The notes beneath the pieces were generated by a model, which worked only from the letters and a program-made list of their open reading frames with translations, searched no databases and was not told where the DNA came from. Below, piece after piece: positions 51,972 through 62,587 of a stretch of DNA of 64,000 nucleotides. How positions within the stretch are numbered: the stretch's first letter is position 1; each line of letters opens with the position of its first letter. Source of the DNA: an uncultured Aquimarina sp. GTDB taxonomy: Bacteria; Bacteroidota; Bacteroidia; Flavobacteriales; Flavobacteriaceae. Location of the stretch: the NCBI GenBank assembly GCA_947498595.1, contig CANMKX010000010.1:86576-150575 (forward strand), in the 5' to 3' direction. Both the position numbers and the translations under genes were made by a program.

Positions 51972-54128
51972 ATGAAACTTCCTTATAAGTTACTCATTAT
52001 ATTTTGCTTATTTTTTAATGCTATTCACATCCATTCACAATGTATTGATATTAGAGCTACTCCATTACAAGACGCTTTTATAAATGCTCAAAACGAATAT
52101 GTTATCACAGCTGCTTCAGCACAACAAGTAGGTGCTTTTTGGGGTAGATCCTCTTTAAATCTAAACGAAGCTTTTGATTTTGAATTTAGAATCTTTCTAG
52201 GAGATAACAATGGAGGTGCAGATGGTGTCGCTTTTGTTTTACGCGCTCTTGGTACTCCTGAATTTGGTCAAAGAGGTGGTGGTTTAGGTTATGAAACAAT
52301 TCCTTCTTCTCTTGCAATCGAATTTGATACTTTCAGAAATTCTAATCAAGGAGATATAACAAATGATCATACAGCAATACAAATTAATGGTATTGCAAAT
52401 CATAATGATACTAATGCAAATCTTTTTGGTCCAAGAGATTTAGGAGATATTGAAGATAATACATTCCACAATGTTCAATTTACATGGGATCCAACAATAA
52501 ATCAATTTAGTTATTTTTTTGATGGAGCATTACTAATTACTTTAAATCGAGATATCCGTACTGATATAGGATCTTCTCAAGTTTTATGGGGTTTTACAGG
52601 TTCTACAGGAAGTTTATTTAATGAACAGAAAATATGTGCTCTTACCAACATAGAACCTCTAGATCTAGATTCTGATAATGATGGTATTACTGATTTGGAT
52701 GAATGTGGTGGTGCTTTTCCATGTTCTGATATAGATGGAGATGGAATAGATAATCATTTGGATTTAGATAGTGATGGAGATGGTTGTTTTGATACTATTG
52801 AAGCTGGTTTTACAGACCCTGATAATGATGGTTCTCTTGGGTCATCACCTATTACAGAAGATGCTGATGGACTCGTTACCGGCCAAGGAGGATATACTAC
52901 TCCTCTAGATAATGATAATAATAACGTTCAAGATTTTCTTGAAACTCCCCCTCCACTGACATTTAACACTCAATTATCTGATACTGCTGTAGAGGAAACT
53001 AATACAACATCTTTTACTTTTGAACCTTCTCTAGTAACAGCTTCTTTCACTTGGCAAGAAAGTACCGACAATGGTACAACTTGGAATGATTTAGTCGATA
53101 GCAGTATTTATTCAGGAGTAACAACTACTACACTAACAATTTCATCTGTTTCATTAACAATGAACGAAAACCAATATAGAGTAATCATTAGAAATCCTGC
53201 ATTTTTATGTGATGCTACTACTATTTCAAATGCCACATTAACCGTTACTGAACGTAGTGACCTAGATGCTGATAATGATGGAATTACCAATATATTAGAA
53301 TGTGGAGGGATTAGTCCTTGTCCTGATCTTGATAATGATGGTATCCCTAATGATCAAGACTTAGACAGCGATGGAGATGGTTGTTTTGATACCATTGAAG
53401 CTGGTTTTACAGATCCAGACAATGACGGTTCTTTAGGAACTTCTCCTGTTACAGAAGATAGTGATGGCCTTGTTACTGGACAAGGAGGATACGTAACTCC
53501 TCTTGACAGTGATAATAACGCTATTGATGATTTTTTAGAAACTGTAAACACTTCTTTTATTGAAGAATTAACGGATTTAACCGTAAATGAAGATGAAAGT
53601 GCTTCATTTACATTTGAAAGTGACAATACCAACCTAGCTATTCGTTGGGAAGAAAGTACTGATAACGGTACTACATGGAATCTCTTAACAGATACTGACA
53701 TTTATACTGGTACAACAACATCTACCCTTACTATAAACCCAGTTTCTCTTACTCAAAATGGTAATTTGTACCGAGTAACAATTAGTGATACTTTATTTTT
53801 GTGTCAACAAACGTCTACCTCTCAAGCAAGGTTAGTCGTATTATTTGATTTATTCGTTCCAGATGGTTTTTCTCCAAATGGTGATGGTATTAATGACACG
53901 TTTGTAATCAGAGATTTACAGTCATTCCCTAATTATACGATACAAATTTTCAATCGATATGGAAATAAAGTATTTGAAGGAAACACTAATGTTCCTAATT
54001 GGGATGGAATACCTACCAAATCATTTACTTCAAACAGCACTGTACCTGCTGGTGTCTATTTTTATATCATAAATTTAAATCAAGATGGTATAGATCCTAT
54101 ACAAGGTAGAATACATCTTAGAAAGTAA
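51972..54128 (+). CDS. L-type lectin protein with type B T9SS sorting domain, short paralogue
   Basis: A 718-residue paralogue of the giant lectin protein. Signal peptide 1-23, L-type lectin domain about 24-225 ([30 protein letters not shown]). It has only two calcium-binding/Ig-like modules, neither with an inserted domain: both linkers read ECGG..PC. The C-terminal sorting domain ([27 protein letters not shown]) indicates T9SS export. It is followed by its own PorP/SprF gene. It may represent the ancestral state before the larger copy gained modules and inserts. Confidence 0.9.
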   Translation: MKLPYKLLIIFCLFFNAIHIHSQCIDIRATPLQDAFINAQNEYVITAASAQQVGAFWGRSSLNLNEAFDFEFRIFLGDNNGGADGVAFVLRALGTPEFGQRGGGLGYETIPSSLAIEFDTFRNSNQGDITNDHTAIQINGIANHNDTNANLFGPRDLGDIEDNTFHNVQFTWDPTINQFSYFFDGALLITLNRDIRTDIGSSQVLWGFTGSTGSLFNEQKICALTNIEPLDLDSDNDGITDLDECGGAFPCSDIDGDGIDNHLDLDSDGDGCFDTIEAGFTDPDNDGSLGSSPITEDADGLVTGQGGYTTPLDNDNNNVQDFLETPPPLTFNTQLSDTAVEETNTTSFTFEPSLVTASFTWQESTDNGTTWNDLVDSSIYSGVTTTTLTISSVSLTMNENQYRVIIRNPAFLCDATTISNATLTVTERSDLDADNDGITNILECGGISPCPDLDNDGIPNDQDLDSDGDGCFDTIEAGFTDPDNDGSLGTSPVTEDSDGLVTGQGGYVTPLDSDNNAIDDFLETVNTSFIEELTDLTVNEDESASFTFESDNTNLAIRWEESTDNGTTWNLLTDTDIYTGTTTSTLTINPVSLTQNGNLYRVTISDTLFLCQQTSTSQARLVVLFDLFVPDGFSPNGDGINDTFVIRDLQSFPNYTIQIFNRYGNKVFEGNTNVPNWDGIPTKSFTSNSTVPAGVYFYIINLNQDGIDPIQGRIHLRK

Positions 54129-54165
54129 TCCATTTTTTTATACCCCAATCTCCAAATTAATATAC

Positions 54166-55098
54166 GTGATGAAAAATTTTTTCAGCATTATTTTTATAGC
54201 AAACAGCTTTATTTGTTTAGCACAACAAGATCCACAATTTACTCAGTATACCTACAATATGAATATCATTAATCCTGCATATGCAACAGGAGATAAAGGT
54301 CATGTTGCTTTGGGAGCTTTATATCGCACTCAATGGGTCAATGTTGAAGGTGCTCCACAAACCATTACACTATTTGGTCATGCTTCATTACGTAAAAACA
54401 TTGATTTAGGACTCACTATTGTCAATGATCAAATAGGAGGAGATATCAGTGAAACTAATATTAATGGGGATATTGCTTATAGATTCAATTTATCTCGAAA
54501 TCTTCGGTTCTCATTAGGTGCCAAATTAGGAGTAACACAATACAATGCAGATTTCACTAATTCTCAATTAGATTCTGGAGGTTCATCAACAGATCCTTTA
54601 TTTTCAGAAAATATTAATAGTACTTCTTTAAATATTGGAGCTGGAGCATTTTTATATACTAGAAAATTTTACTTAGGCTTATCCGCTCCTAATCTTCTTC
54701 CTTCAAAACATCGAGAAAGCACTATTGCTACAACAGCTAACGGAAAAGAAGAAATACACATGTATTTGACTTCTGGGTATGTATTTTATTTAAATGACTC
54801 CTATAAATTCAAACCTTCATTTTTGCTTAAAAGTGTAACTGGAGCCCCTTTAACGGTAGATATTTCTGCTAGCTTATTAATTAAAAATCGTTTTGAAGTA
54901 GGTACATCTTACCGATTAGAGGATGCTATAAGCGCTCTTTTTAGATACAATATAACTCCAAATTTCAAAATTGGATATGCTTATGATTATACTATTTCTG
55001 ATCTAAATGAATTCAGTCAAGGTTCTCATGAATTTTTTCTTACATATAGTTTTGAAGTACATTCATTAATTGATTGTTTTCCTAATCGATTTTTCTAA
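54166..55098 (+). CDS. PorP/SprF family outer membrane protein, second copy
   Basis: Paralogue of the protein at 50757 with signal peptide (ending CLAQ) and the same motifs: AQQDPQFTQYTYNMNIINPAY, WVNVEGAPQTITLFGH and C-terminal DCFPNRFF. It lies 37 bp after the short lectin gene and probably supports that cargo. The two PorP copies differ most in the extracellular loop around residues 180-195 (RENTSTEDASS versus RESTIATTANG), a possible cargo-specific region. Confidence 0.9.
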   Translation: MMKNFFSIIFIANSFICLAQQDPQFTQYTYNMNIINPAYATGDKGHVALGALYRTQWVNVEGAPQTITLFGHASLRKNIDLGLTIVNDQIGGDISETNINGDIAYRFNLSRNLRFSLGAKLGVTQYNADFTNSQLDSGGSSTDPLFSENINSTSLNIGAGAFLYTRKFYLGLSAPNLLPSKHRESTIATTANGKEEIHMYLTSGYVFYLNDSYKFKPSFLLKSVTGAPLTVDISASLLIKNRFEVGTSYRLEDAISALFRYNITPNFKIGYAYDYTISDLNEFSQGSHEFFLTYSFEVHSLIDCFPNRFF

Positions 55099-55154
55099 GA
55101 AGTTCAAAAAATCTTAAAGAGCATATACTCGTATCTTTTTAAATGGTTTCTTTG

Positions 55155-55162
55155 TATCTTTG
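55155..55162 (+). promoter_or_regulatory. TATCTTTG, -7 box for lipA
   Basis: Exact TAnnTTTG match; the start of transcription would be near 55167, just before the ATG at 55180. No clear -33 TTG. Confidence 0.4.
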
Positions 55163-55179
55163 CTTTAAAATTGCTTATT

Positions 55180-56052
55180 ATGAATACAGAAACTGCTAGT
55201 ATAGCTCCACCTAAAGGAAAACCAAAATGGTTACGAGTTAAACTCCCTACTGGTAAAAAATATACTGAATTGCGTGGGTTGGTTGATAAATACAACTTAC
55301 ATACTATATGCACGTCTGGAAGTTGTCCTAACATGGGCGAATGTTGGAGCGAAGGAACAGCTACATTTATGATTTTAGGAAATATCTGTACTCGTTCTTG
55401 TGGTTTTTGTGGAGTTAAAACTGGACGTCCAGAAACTGTTGATTGGGAGGAGCCTGAAAAAGTAGCTCGTTCTATTAAGTTAATGAACATAAAACATGCA
55501 GTTGTCACCTCTGTAGATAGAGATGATTTATTAGACGGAGGTTCTATTATTTGGGCTGAAACGATTCAAGCTATTCGTCGTATGAATCCCAATACAACTT
55601 TAGAAACTTTAATCCCTGACTTTCAAGGAAAAACAAAAAATATTGATCGCATTATCGCAGTAAAACCTGAAGTTGTTTCTCACAATATGGAAACAGTAAG
55701 ACGTCTTACTCGTGAGGTGCGTATACAAGCAAAGTATGACCAAAGTCTAGAAGTTTTACGCTATTTAAAAGCAAGCGGTATCCATAGAACAAAAAGCGGT
55801 ATTATGCTTGGTTTAGGTGAAAAAGAAGAAGAAGTAATTCAAACTCTTGAAGACTTAAGAAAAGTTAATTTAGATGTAATTACTATTGGTCAATATTTAC
55901 AACCTAGCAAAAAACATCTTCCTGTAAAACAATTCATTACCCCAGATCAGTTTAAAAAATATGAAGATATAGGACTTAAAATGGGCTTCAGGCATGTAGA
56001 AAGTAGTGCTCTAGTTCGCTCATCTTATAAAGCTCAAAAACATTTAACATAG
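55180..56052 (+). CDS. lipA: Lipoyl synthase
   Basis: This radical SAM enzyme inserts two sulfur atoms into protein-bound octanoate. Both iron-sulfur sites are complete: C44, C49 and C55 (CTSGSCPNMGEC) for the auxiliary cluster, and C70, C74, C77 (CTRSCGFC) for the SAM cluster. HAVVTSVDRDDLLDGGS and a late SSALVRSSYKAQ are typical. I chose ATG 55180 (290 aa) over a TTG three codons earlier, given the -7 box just upstream. gap follows 25 bp later. Confidence 0.95.
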   Translation: MNTETASIAPPKGKPKWLRVKLPTGKKYTELRGLVDKYNLHTICTSGSCPNMGECWSEGTATFMILGNICTRSCGFCGVKTGRPETVDWEEPEKVARSIKLMNIKHAVVTSVDRDDLLDGGSIIWAETIQAIRRMNPNTTLETLIPDFQGKTKNIDRIIAVKPEVVSHNMETVRRLTREVRIQAKYDQSLEVLRYLKASGIHRTKSGIMLGLGEKEEEVIQTLEDLRKVNLDVITIGQYLQPSKKHLPVKQFITPDQFKKYEDIGLKMGFRHVESSALVRSSYKAQKHLT

Positions 56053-56077
56053 TTCCTTAGTCTTCATTTTATATCTA

Positions 56078-57082
56078 ATGAAAAATTCTATCAAAATTGC
56101 TATCAACGGTTTTGGGAGAATTGGTCGTAATCTATTTCGATTATTGATCGATCATCCTCAAATCGAAGTTGTAGCTATAAACGATTTGGCAGATGCTCGT
56201 ACATTAAGTCATCTGCTAAAATACGATAGTATTCATGGTGTTCTTCCTTATGATGTTGCGCACCAAGAAAATACTATCATCATAAATTCAAAAAAAATAC
56301 CTTTACTCAATTACAAACAACCTATTGATTGTAATTGGTCTCATTACAATGTCGATATTGTAATTGAAGCTACAGGTCTATTTAAAACATACGATAGTGC
56401 ACATAAGCATATTCAAGCTGGAGCTAAAAAAGTAATTTTATCTGCTCCCCCAGCCGATGATCAAATAAAAACTATTGTACTAGGTGTAAACGATACTATT
56501 TTAGATGGAACAGAAGAAATCATTTCAAATGCTTCTTGTACCACTAATAACGCTGCTCCAATGATCAAAGTAATTAATGATTTATGCGGTATAGAACAAG
56601 CTTATATCACTACAATACATAGTTACACAACCGATCAAAGTTTACATGATCAACCTCATCGAGATTTAAGAAGAGCAAGAGCTGCTGGTCAATCAATAGT
56701 TCCTACAACTACAGGAGCTGCAAAAGCTTTGACTAAAATTTTTCCTGAATTAAATGATGTTATCGGTGGTTGTGGTATACGAGTTCCTGTACCTGACGGT
56801 TCTTTAACAGATATTACTTTTAATGTCAAAGAAGAAATCTCAATAGAAGAAATTAATCAAGCTTTTAAAGAAGCTTCAGAAAATTCTTTAAAAAACATAC
56901 TTGCTTATATAGATGACCCTATTGTCTCTATAGATATTATAGGAAATCCAAATTCCTGTACTTTTGACTCTTTAATGACATCTGTAATAGGAAAAATGGT
57001 CAAAATTATAGGTTGGTACGATAATGAGATCGGATATAGTAATAGATTAATCGATTTAATACTGAAGATTTGTAAGAAATAA
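56078..57082 (+). CDS. gap: Glyceraldehyde-3-phosphate dehydrogenase
   Basis: Type I GAPDH of 334 residues. The NAD-binding start INGFGRIGRNLFRLL, the Asp at position 36 that favours NAD over NADP, the catalytic C154 in SNASCTTN, and HSYTTDQSLHDQPHRDLRRAR are all present; the late WYDNEIGYSNR is the usual C-terminal motif. It catalyses the oxidative step of glycolysis or its reverse. Genomes of this group often hold two copies, so this may be one isoform. Close to lipA on the same strand. Confidence 0.93.
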   Translation: MKNSIKIAINGFGRIGRNLFRLLIDHPQIEVVAINDLADARTLSHLLKYDSIHGVLPYDVAHQENTIIINSKKIPLLNYKQPIDCNWSHYNVDIVIEATGLFKTYDSAHKHIQAGAKKVILSAPPADDQIKTIVLGVNDTILDGTEEIISNASCTTNNAAPMIKVINDLCGIEQAYITTIHSYTTDQSLHDQPHRDLRRARAAGQSIVPTTTGAAKALTKIFPELNDVIGGCGIRVPVPDGSLTDITFNVKEEISIEEINQAFKEASENSLKNILAYIDDPIVSIDIIGNPNSCTFDSLMTSVIGKMVKIIGWYDNEIGYSNRLIDLILKICKK

Positions 57083-57110
57083 CTATCTTAGTTGAGATAT
57101 TTCAATACAA

Positions 57111-59342
57111 ATGCCTACCCAAATCAAATATTACATATCGCTTTTATTGTTATTGTGGTTTTCTTCTGTGCATGCTTTTCAAAACAATCACCAGCAAAAA
57201 CCATTAATTACTGCTAAAGATTCTATTGAAGCATTTTTAAAAACTGCTACAGAAGCTATTAATACAGCTCAATTTGAAGAAGCTTTAAAAAACATCACTC
57301 TAGCAAAAGAATTATCGTATAATAGTGAAGATAAATTATATTCAGCTAAAACTAGTCGTGTTTTAGCTGAGCTCTATTTAGAATTAAGGGATTTTAAAAA
57401 AGCACAAGAACTAATCTTTAGAGCAACAGAGATTCAAAATAGAGAGAATGATCACATACAATTAGCGCATTCTTTAAATTTATGTGGTTCAATTTGTGTT
57501 AGATTAGAAGAGTTTGAATATGCCGAACGAGATTTAGAACAAGCTGAATCAATCGCTGAAGAATACAATCTAAAAGAACTTATAGGTTCTATTAAAATTA
57601 ATTTAGGAATACTACACCTTACTCAAGGTAATCCTGAAAGAGCTATTACCGAATTCAACAGAGCATTACCTACAATTAATTCACTTAATCAATATTATCT
57701 AAAAGCAAAACTATATCTTAATAAATCAAAAGCTTTATTAGTTCTAAACGACTTAGACGAGGCCAAGAAAATTAACGATCTAGCAATGCAGATTGGAGAT
57801 GAAAAAGGTTTTTATGAAATTCGCTCTGAATCTCATAAAATTTATAGTCAAATTTTTGAACGCAAAGGAGCTTTCAAAACTTCTCTCTTATTTTTAAAAG
57901 CACACCAACGATTTAAAGATTCTTTATTTAACATCAGTAAAGAAATGATCGTTCAAGAAGCTAGTGCTAAAATTAATTTGAACGAAACAAATGTTTTGTT
58001 GGAAGAATTAACCGAAGAAAATTTCAAACAACAAAAATCACTAAAACTAAATCGATTAACTACAATACTTAGTATTGCATTAATTACGATTCTTTCTCTT
58101 TTAACACTCTCTCTATATAAAAACAATAATTTAAGAGCTAGAGCTAATGAATTACTTCAAAATAAAAATACCGAATTAATCATTGCTAAAGAAAACACAG
58201 AACGTGCAAGTGAAGCTAAAATTCAATTTCTATCAACAATCACTCACGAATTAAGAACTCCTTTATATGCGGTTACAGGTTTAACTCATTTATTATTAGA
58301 AGAAAGTCCAACTCCTAATCAAAAAGAACACTTAAATTCTTTAAAATTTTCTGGAGAATATCTTTTATCTTTAATTAATAACATTTTAGATTTAAACAAA
58401 TTAGAAGCTAAAAAAGTAGAATTAGACAACACCTCTTTTAACTTAAAAAAGAGAATTAATGATGTTCTCATTGCTTTAGGAAAGTCTGCAAAGGATAAAA
58501 ATAATAAGTTACACTATCAATTTGATGAGAAAATTCCTGCCAAACTAATGGGGGATCCTTTAAAAATTTCTCAGGTACTAATTAATCTTATAGGTAACTC
58601 AATCAAATTCACCCAAAATGGAGATATCTGGATTCGTGTTAAGTTAATTAATCAGGCTGAAGATAAAGCATTTTTGAGTTTTGAAATAGAAGATAATGGA
58701 GTTGGAATTTCTGAGAAAAAACAACACACTATATTTGACAACTTCATTCAAGGGTCTGTTCAAATAAATAGAAAATTTGGAGGAACTGGATTAGGTTTAT
58801 CTATTGTTAAAAATTTATTAGCACTTATGGAAAGTGATATTAAATTAAAAAGTACTCTAGGTAAAGGTTCGTTGTTCTACTTTGATTTAAATTTTGAAGT
58901 TTTTGAAAATACTACTCCTAAATATATAGAGGAAATTAAAAAAGTGGATTATAAAGTTTTAACCAATAAGCGTATCCTTGTTGTTGAAGACAATAAAATT
59001 AATCAATTAATTACTCGCAAAATTTTAGAAAAAAACAATATTATATGTGATGTAGCTGATAATGGAGATATCGCTGTCAATAAAGTTAAAAATGAAACAT
59101 TTGATTTGATACTTATGGATATTCATATGCCAGGTATTAGTGGTATCGAAGCAACACGTCTTATTAGACAGTTTAATGTAGAAATTCCGATTATAGCACT
59201 CACCGCAGTTACATTGGATGATAATTTGGATGATTTTTATAACAATGGTTTCAATGATATTATTCCTAAACCATACAAAACTGAAGAGTTTTTCATAAAA
59301 TTACACAAAGCTTTAACAAAAGAAAAACAAATCTCAAGCTAG
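57111..59342 (+). CDS. Hybrid sensor histidine kinase with TPR sensor
   Basis: This 743-residue protein has a signal-like N-terminus, tetratricopeptide repeats in the periplasm (about 25-280), one transmembrane helix (about 315-337), a coiled coil, HisKA with phospho-acceptor H379 in STITHELRTP, an HATPase domain (DNGVGISEKK, FGGTGLGLSIVKNL), and a receiver with phospho-acceptor D670 in LILMDIHMPG. There is no output domain, so a separate phosphotransfer partner or regulator is expected elsewhere. It starts 28 bp after gap. The signal is unknown. Confidence 0.92.
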   Translation: MPTQIKYYISLLLLLWFSSVHAFQNNHQQKPLITAKDSIEAFLKTATEAINTAQFEEALKNITLAKELSYNSEDKLYSAKTSRVLAELYLELRDFKKAQELIFRATEIQNRENDHIQLAHSLNLCGSICVRLEEFEYAERDLEQAESIAEEYNLKELIGSIKINLGILHLTQGNPERAITEFNRALPTINSLNQYYLKAKLYLNKSKALLVLNDLDEAKKINDLAMQIGDEKGFYEIRSESHKIYSQIFERKGAFKTSLLFLKAHQRFKDSLFNISKEMIVQEASAKINLNETNVLLEELTEENFKQQKSLKLNRLTTILSIALITILSLLTLSLYKNNNLRARANELLQNKNTELIIAKENTERASEAKIQFLSTITHELRTPLYAVTGLTHLLLEESPTPNQKEHLNSLKFSGEYLLSLINNILDLNKLEAKKVELDNTSFNLKKRINDVLIALGKSAKDKNNKLHYQFDEKIPAKLMGDPLKISQVLINLIGNSIKFTQNGDIWIRVKLINQAEDKAFLSFEIEDNGVGISEKKQHTIFDNFIQGSVQINRKFGGTGLGLSIVKNLLALMESDIKLKSTLGKGSLFYFDLNFEVFENTTPKYIEEIKKVDYKVLTNKRILVVEDNKINQLITRKILEKNNIICDVADNGDIAVNKVKNETFDLILMDIHMPGISGIEATRLIRQFNVEIPIIALTAVTLDDNLDDFYNNGFNDIIPKPYKTEEFFIKLHKALTKEKQISS

Positions 59343-59417
59343 TATGGCACGATGATTGATAAATATATCAATTCAAATACTAAGGAACATCTTATATTTG
59401 AGTTAGCCAAATACAAT

Positions 59418-59456
59418 AAAAAAGAGGAATCTTAAATAGATTCCTCTTTTGTTTTT
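59418..59456. terminator. Bidirectional terminator between the kinase and lpxK
   Basis: AAAAGAGGAATC and GATTCCTCTTTT form a 12-bp stem with a 7-base loop and A and T runs on the sides. Confidence 0.85.
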
Positions 59457-59482
59457 ATAGAATGTTTCATTCAAAAATGACA

Positions 59483-60490
59483 TCACATAATTTCTTTTAT
59501 TAATTGATTAAATTTATCTTCTTCAGATATAAAACGAATCTCAATAGGTTGATACCACAAACAATCCTGTTTTAATGAAGAAGCTAATCTCACATAATCT
59601 TTTTCTGTAGTAACAATCGTTTCTTTTGAATTTAACTCTTCCAAATCCGTTTTTGTAAAATGATAATGATCTGGATAATTCAAATGTTCATAAGACAAAC
59701 CTAAAGAATCATAATACTCTAATAAAGGTGTAGGATTTGCAATTCCTGTCACGAGTGTAAATCTCCCCTTTCTTTTCAATTCTTCAATTTTTAACTGATG
59801 TTCATCATTTCTAAGATTAGACGCATATTCAATAGTACTAAAAAACAATGATTGATTTCCAATTAATTTCATTTGATTTCTAATACCATTTTGATCCTCA
59901 ATACTCAAATTTTGAGGACATTTAGTAACTACAATAACATTTGCTCTTTCTGCTCCCTGTCTTGGTTCTCTTAAGTTTCCTGTTGGCAACATAATATCAT
60001 TTGTATACAAATCATAATATGCTGTTAATAATATATAAAACCCTGCTTTAACTTTTCTATGTTGATATGCATCATCTAATAATATCCCTTTTAAATTAGG
60101 ATTTTCTTTCATCAGGTTAGCAATCCCATTTCTTCGATCTGCATCTACAGCAACCATCACATTGGGAAATTTTTGCTTGAATTGCAATGGCTCATCCCCT
60201 ACATCTTTTGCTAACGAAGTAGTGTTTACTAATTGAAAACCTTTTGTTTCTCTTTTATACCCCCTACTCAATGTAGCTATTTCCATTTCATTTTTAAGCA
60301 ACCTTAGCAAATATTCAATCATCGGAGATTTCCCTGTACCTCCAACACTCAAATTCCCTACGGCCAAAATAGGTATTCGATATGCTTTAGATTTAAAAAT
60401 ATTTAAATCATACATCTTATTACGTAACCACGTTATTATGTAATAAATCGGAACAATCGGAAATAATATTAGTCTTAATAATTTCATCAT
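59483..60490 (-). CDS. lpxK: Tetraacyldisaccharide 4'-kinase
   Basis: LpxK phosphorylates the 4' position of the lipid A disaccharide at the inner membrane. It starts with a membrane-associated helix (residues 5-22), then ILAVGNLSVGGTGKSPMIEYL, the P-loop (about 45-56). ISRGYKRETKGF-like LSRGYKR, VGDEPLQFKQKFPNVMVAVDADRR and LLDDAYQHRKV are family signatures. Complete at 335 residues. Single-gene unit divergent from the Nif3 gene. Confidence 0.94.
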   Translation of the reverse strand: MMKLLRLILFPIVPIYYIITWLRNKMYDLNIFKSKAYRIPILAVGNLSVGGTGKSPMIEYLLRLLKNEMEIATLSRGYKRETKGFQLVNTTSLAKDVGDEPLQFKQKFPNVMVAVDADRRNGIANLMKENPNLKGILLDDAYQHRKVKAGFYILLTAYYDLYTNDIMLPTGNLREPRQGAERANVIVVTKCPQNLSIEDQNGIRNQMKLIGNQSLFFSTIEYASNLRNDEHQLKIEELKRKGRFTLVTGIANPTPLLEYYDSLGLSYEHLNYPDHYHFTKTDLEELNSKETIVTTEKDYVRLASSLKQDCLWYQPIEIRFISEEDKFNQLIKEIM

Positions 60491-60612
60491 TCAATCACTA
60501 AATAGTACTTAAATAGCGAAAATAACTATTTTAAAGGACAGCAATTAATTTAGATCTCTTTGATTTTTGATAAAAGTTTTGTTACATTCATTTTTTTCCA
60601 AATATTTAGATC

Positions 60613-61707
60613 ATGCAAATTAAAGAAGTCATTCAATATATAGAAGAGCTTGCTCCTATACAGTATGCCGAAAGTTTTGATAACGTAGGTTTATTAGTAG
60701 GTAATAAGCATAGTGAAGTTACAGGCGTATTAGTAACTTTAGATACTCTAGAAGTTATCATTGATGAGGCTATTGAGAAGAACTGTAATCTAATCGTTAG
60801 TTTTCATCCAATAGTTTTTAGTGGTATTAAAAAATTTAATGGTTCAAATTATGTTGAACGTGTTGTGATGAAAGCTATTAAAAATGATATTGCTATATAT
60901 GCAATACATACAGCACTAGACAATACACATAAAGGAGTAAACAATATGATTTGTGATCAATTAAATTTGATCAATAGAAAAATTTTAATACCTCAAAAAG
61001 AAACTGTAAAAAAACTAATCACTTATGCTCCTGTAGCAGAAGCTGATAATTTAAGAAATGTTTTATTTAAAGCTGGTGCTGGCACAATTGGTAATTATGA
61101 TCATTGCAGTTTTACAACTGATGGTACTGGAAGTTTTAGAGCATCAAAAGAAGCTACTCCAACTATAGGAAAGAAAGAAGCTACTCATTATGAAAAAGAA
61201 ACCCAAATTCAAGTAACTTTTCCTAAACATAAACAATCAAATATACTACAAGCACTATTTGATACACATAGCTATGAAGAAGTTGCATATGAAATTACTA
61301 CACTCGAAAATAAAAATCAGCAAATAGGAATGGGAATGATTGGTGAACTAAAATCACCAATGCAAGAAATTCCATTTCTTAATCATTTAAAAGAAGCTTT
61401 TAAGACTGGTTGCGTAAGACATTCAGAACTTTTAGGTAAATCTATCCAGAAAATTGCAGTATTAGGAGGAAGTGGTAGTTTTGCAATAGAAAATGCAAAA
61501 CGAGCTGGAGCAGATGTATTTATAACTGCTGATTTAAAATACCATCAGTTTTATCAAGCTGAAAATCAGATCATATTAGCTGATATAGGGCATTATGAGA
61601 GTGAACAATACACAAAAAACTTAATTGTTCGTTATCTTAGAAAAAAAATCAGTAATTTTGCAATCATTTTATCGGATAAAAATACCAATCCTATTAAGTA
61701 TTTATAA
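60613..61707 (+). CDS. Nif3-like dinuclear metal-centre protein
   Basis: The 364-residue protein belongs to the YbgI/Nif3 family of hexameric metal proteins. Metal ligands are visible in VSFHPIVFSGIKK, IHTALDNTHKGVN and the C-terminal DIGHYESEQYTK. The central ~100 residues form the PII-like insert (VTFPKHKQSNILQALFDTHSYEEVAYEI), as in the long form. A GTP cyclohydrolase 1 type 2 annotation is often given, but the true activity is unknown. The next gene starts 2 bp after its stop. Confidence 0.9.
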   Translation: MQIKEVIQYIEELAPIQYAESFDNVGLLVGNKHSEVTGVLVTLDTLEVIIDEAIEKNCNLIVSFHPIVFSGIKKFNGSNYVERVVMKAIKNDIAIYAIHTALDNTHKGVNNMICDQLNLINRKILIPQKETVKKLITYAPVAEADNLRNVLFKAGAGTIGNYDHCSFTTDGTGSFRASKEATPTIGKKEATHYEKETQIQVTFPKHKQSNILQALFDTHSYEEVAYEITTLENKNQQIGMGMIGELKSPMQEIPFLNHLKEAFKTGCVRHSELLGKSIQKIAVLGGSGSFAIENAKRAGADVFITADLKYHQFYQAENQIILADIGHYESEQYTKNLIVRYLRKKISNFAIILSDKNTNPIKYL

Positions 61708-61709
61708 AT

Positions 61710-62486
61710 ATGGCAAAGAAAGAAGTTACTGTAGAGGAAAAATTAAGAGCGTTATATGATTTGCAATTAATTGATTCTAGAATTGATGAAATACGTAACG
61801 TCCGTGGTGAGTTACCATTAGAAGTAGAAGATTTAGAAGATGAAGTAGCCGGATTAAACACCAGATTAGATAAACTTAAAAAAGACCTTAGTGAAATTGA
61901 CGAAGGGATTAAAACTAAAAAGAATTTAATCGAGGAAGCTAAGACTTTAATCAAAAAATATGCAGAGCAGCAAAAGAATGTACGTAACAATCGTGAGTAC
62001 AATTCTTTAACAAAAGAAATGGAATTTCAAGAATTAGAAATTCAACTTGCAGAGAAGCACATTAAAGAGTTTAAAGCTCAAATCGTTCACAAAAACGAAA
62101 TTATAGATCAAACTAAAAAACGTTTATCTGAGCGTAACACTCATCTTGATCATAAAAAAGGTGAATTAGACGAGATTCTTGCTGAAACTGAAAAAGAAGA
62201 GCAGGTTTTAATGCAAAAATCTGAAGATTTTGGAAGCAATATCGAAGAAAGATTAGTTAAAGCTTACAAGAGAATTCGTAAAAATGTAAAAAATGGATTA
62301 GCAATTGTTCCTATTGAACGTGGAGCTTCTGGTGGTTCTTTCTTTACTATTCCTCCTCAAGTACAAATGGAAATTGCTTCTCGTAAAAAAATAATTATTG
62401 ATGAGCATAGTGGAAGAATACTTGTTGATAAAGAATTAGCTCAAGAAGAGAAAGATAAAATGATGTCTATGTTTTCTAAACTATAG
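61710..62486 (+). CDS. Coiled-coil protein with degenerate zinc ribbon (CT398-like)
   Basis: The 258-residue protein is mostly a long alpha-helical hairpin (about 5-185) rich in Glu and Lys. The C-terminal part (IERGASGGSFFTIPPQVQM and DEHSGRILVD) aligns with the C4-type zinc ribbon of this family, but every cysteine is replaced (CGGC by SGGS, CEHC-type by DEHS), so it cannot bind zinc there. It overlaps operon-wise with Nif3 (2-bp gap), the usual flavobacterial order. Function unknown; a role in protein or nucleic acid handling is guessed. Confidence 0.88.
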   Translation: MAKKEVTVEEKLRALYDLQLIDSRIDEIRNVRGELPLEVEDLEDEVAGLNTRLDKLKKDLSEIDEGIKTKKNLIEEAKTLIKKYAEQQKNVRNNREYNSLTKEMEFQELEIQLAEKHIKEFKAQIVHKNEIIDQTKKRLSERNTHLDHKKGELDEILAETEKEEQVLMQKSEDFGSNIEERLVKAYKRIRKNVKNGLAIVPIERGASGGSFFTIPPQVQMEIASRKKIIIDEHSGRILVDKELAQEEKDKMMSMFSKL

Positions 62487-62506
62487 ATCAATCATACTAA
62501 TAAAAC

Positions 62507-62538
62507 AAAAAGTCTCAGTATTAACTGAGACTTTTTTG
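62507..62538 (+). terminator. Terminator after the coiled-coil gene
   Basis: AAAAAGTCTCAGT and ACTGAGACTTTTTT form a 12-bp stem with a 4-base loop and T run. Confidence 0.88.
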
Positions 62539-62587
62539 TTTATCCTAATACCTATATTCACTATTTCTAATAAAAATATCTAAACAA

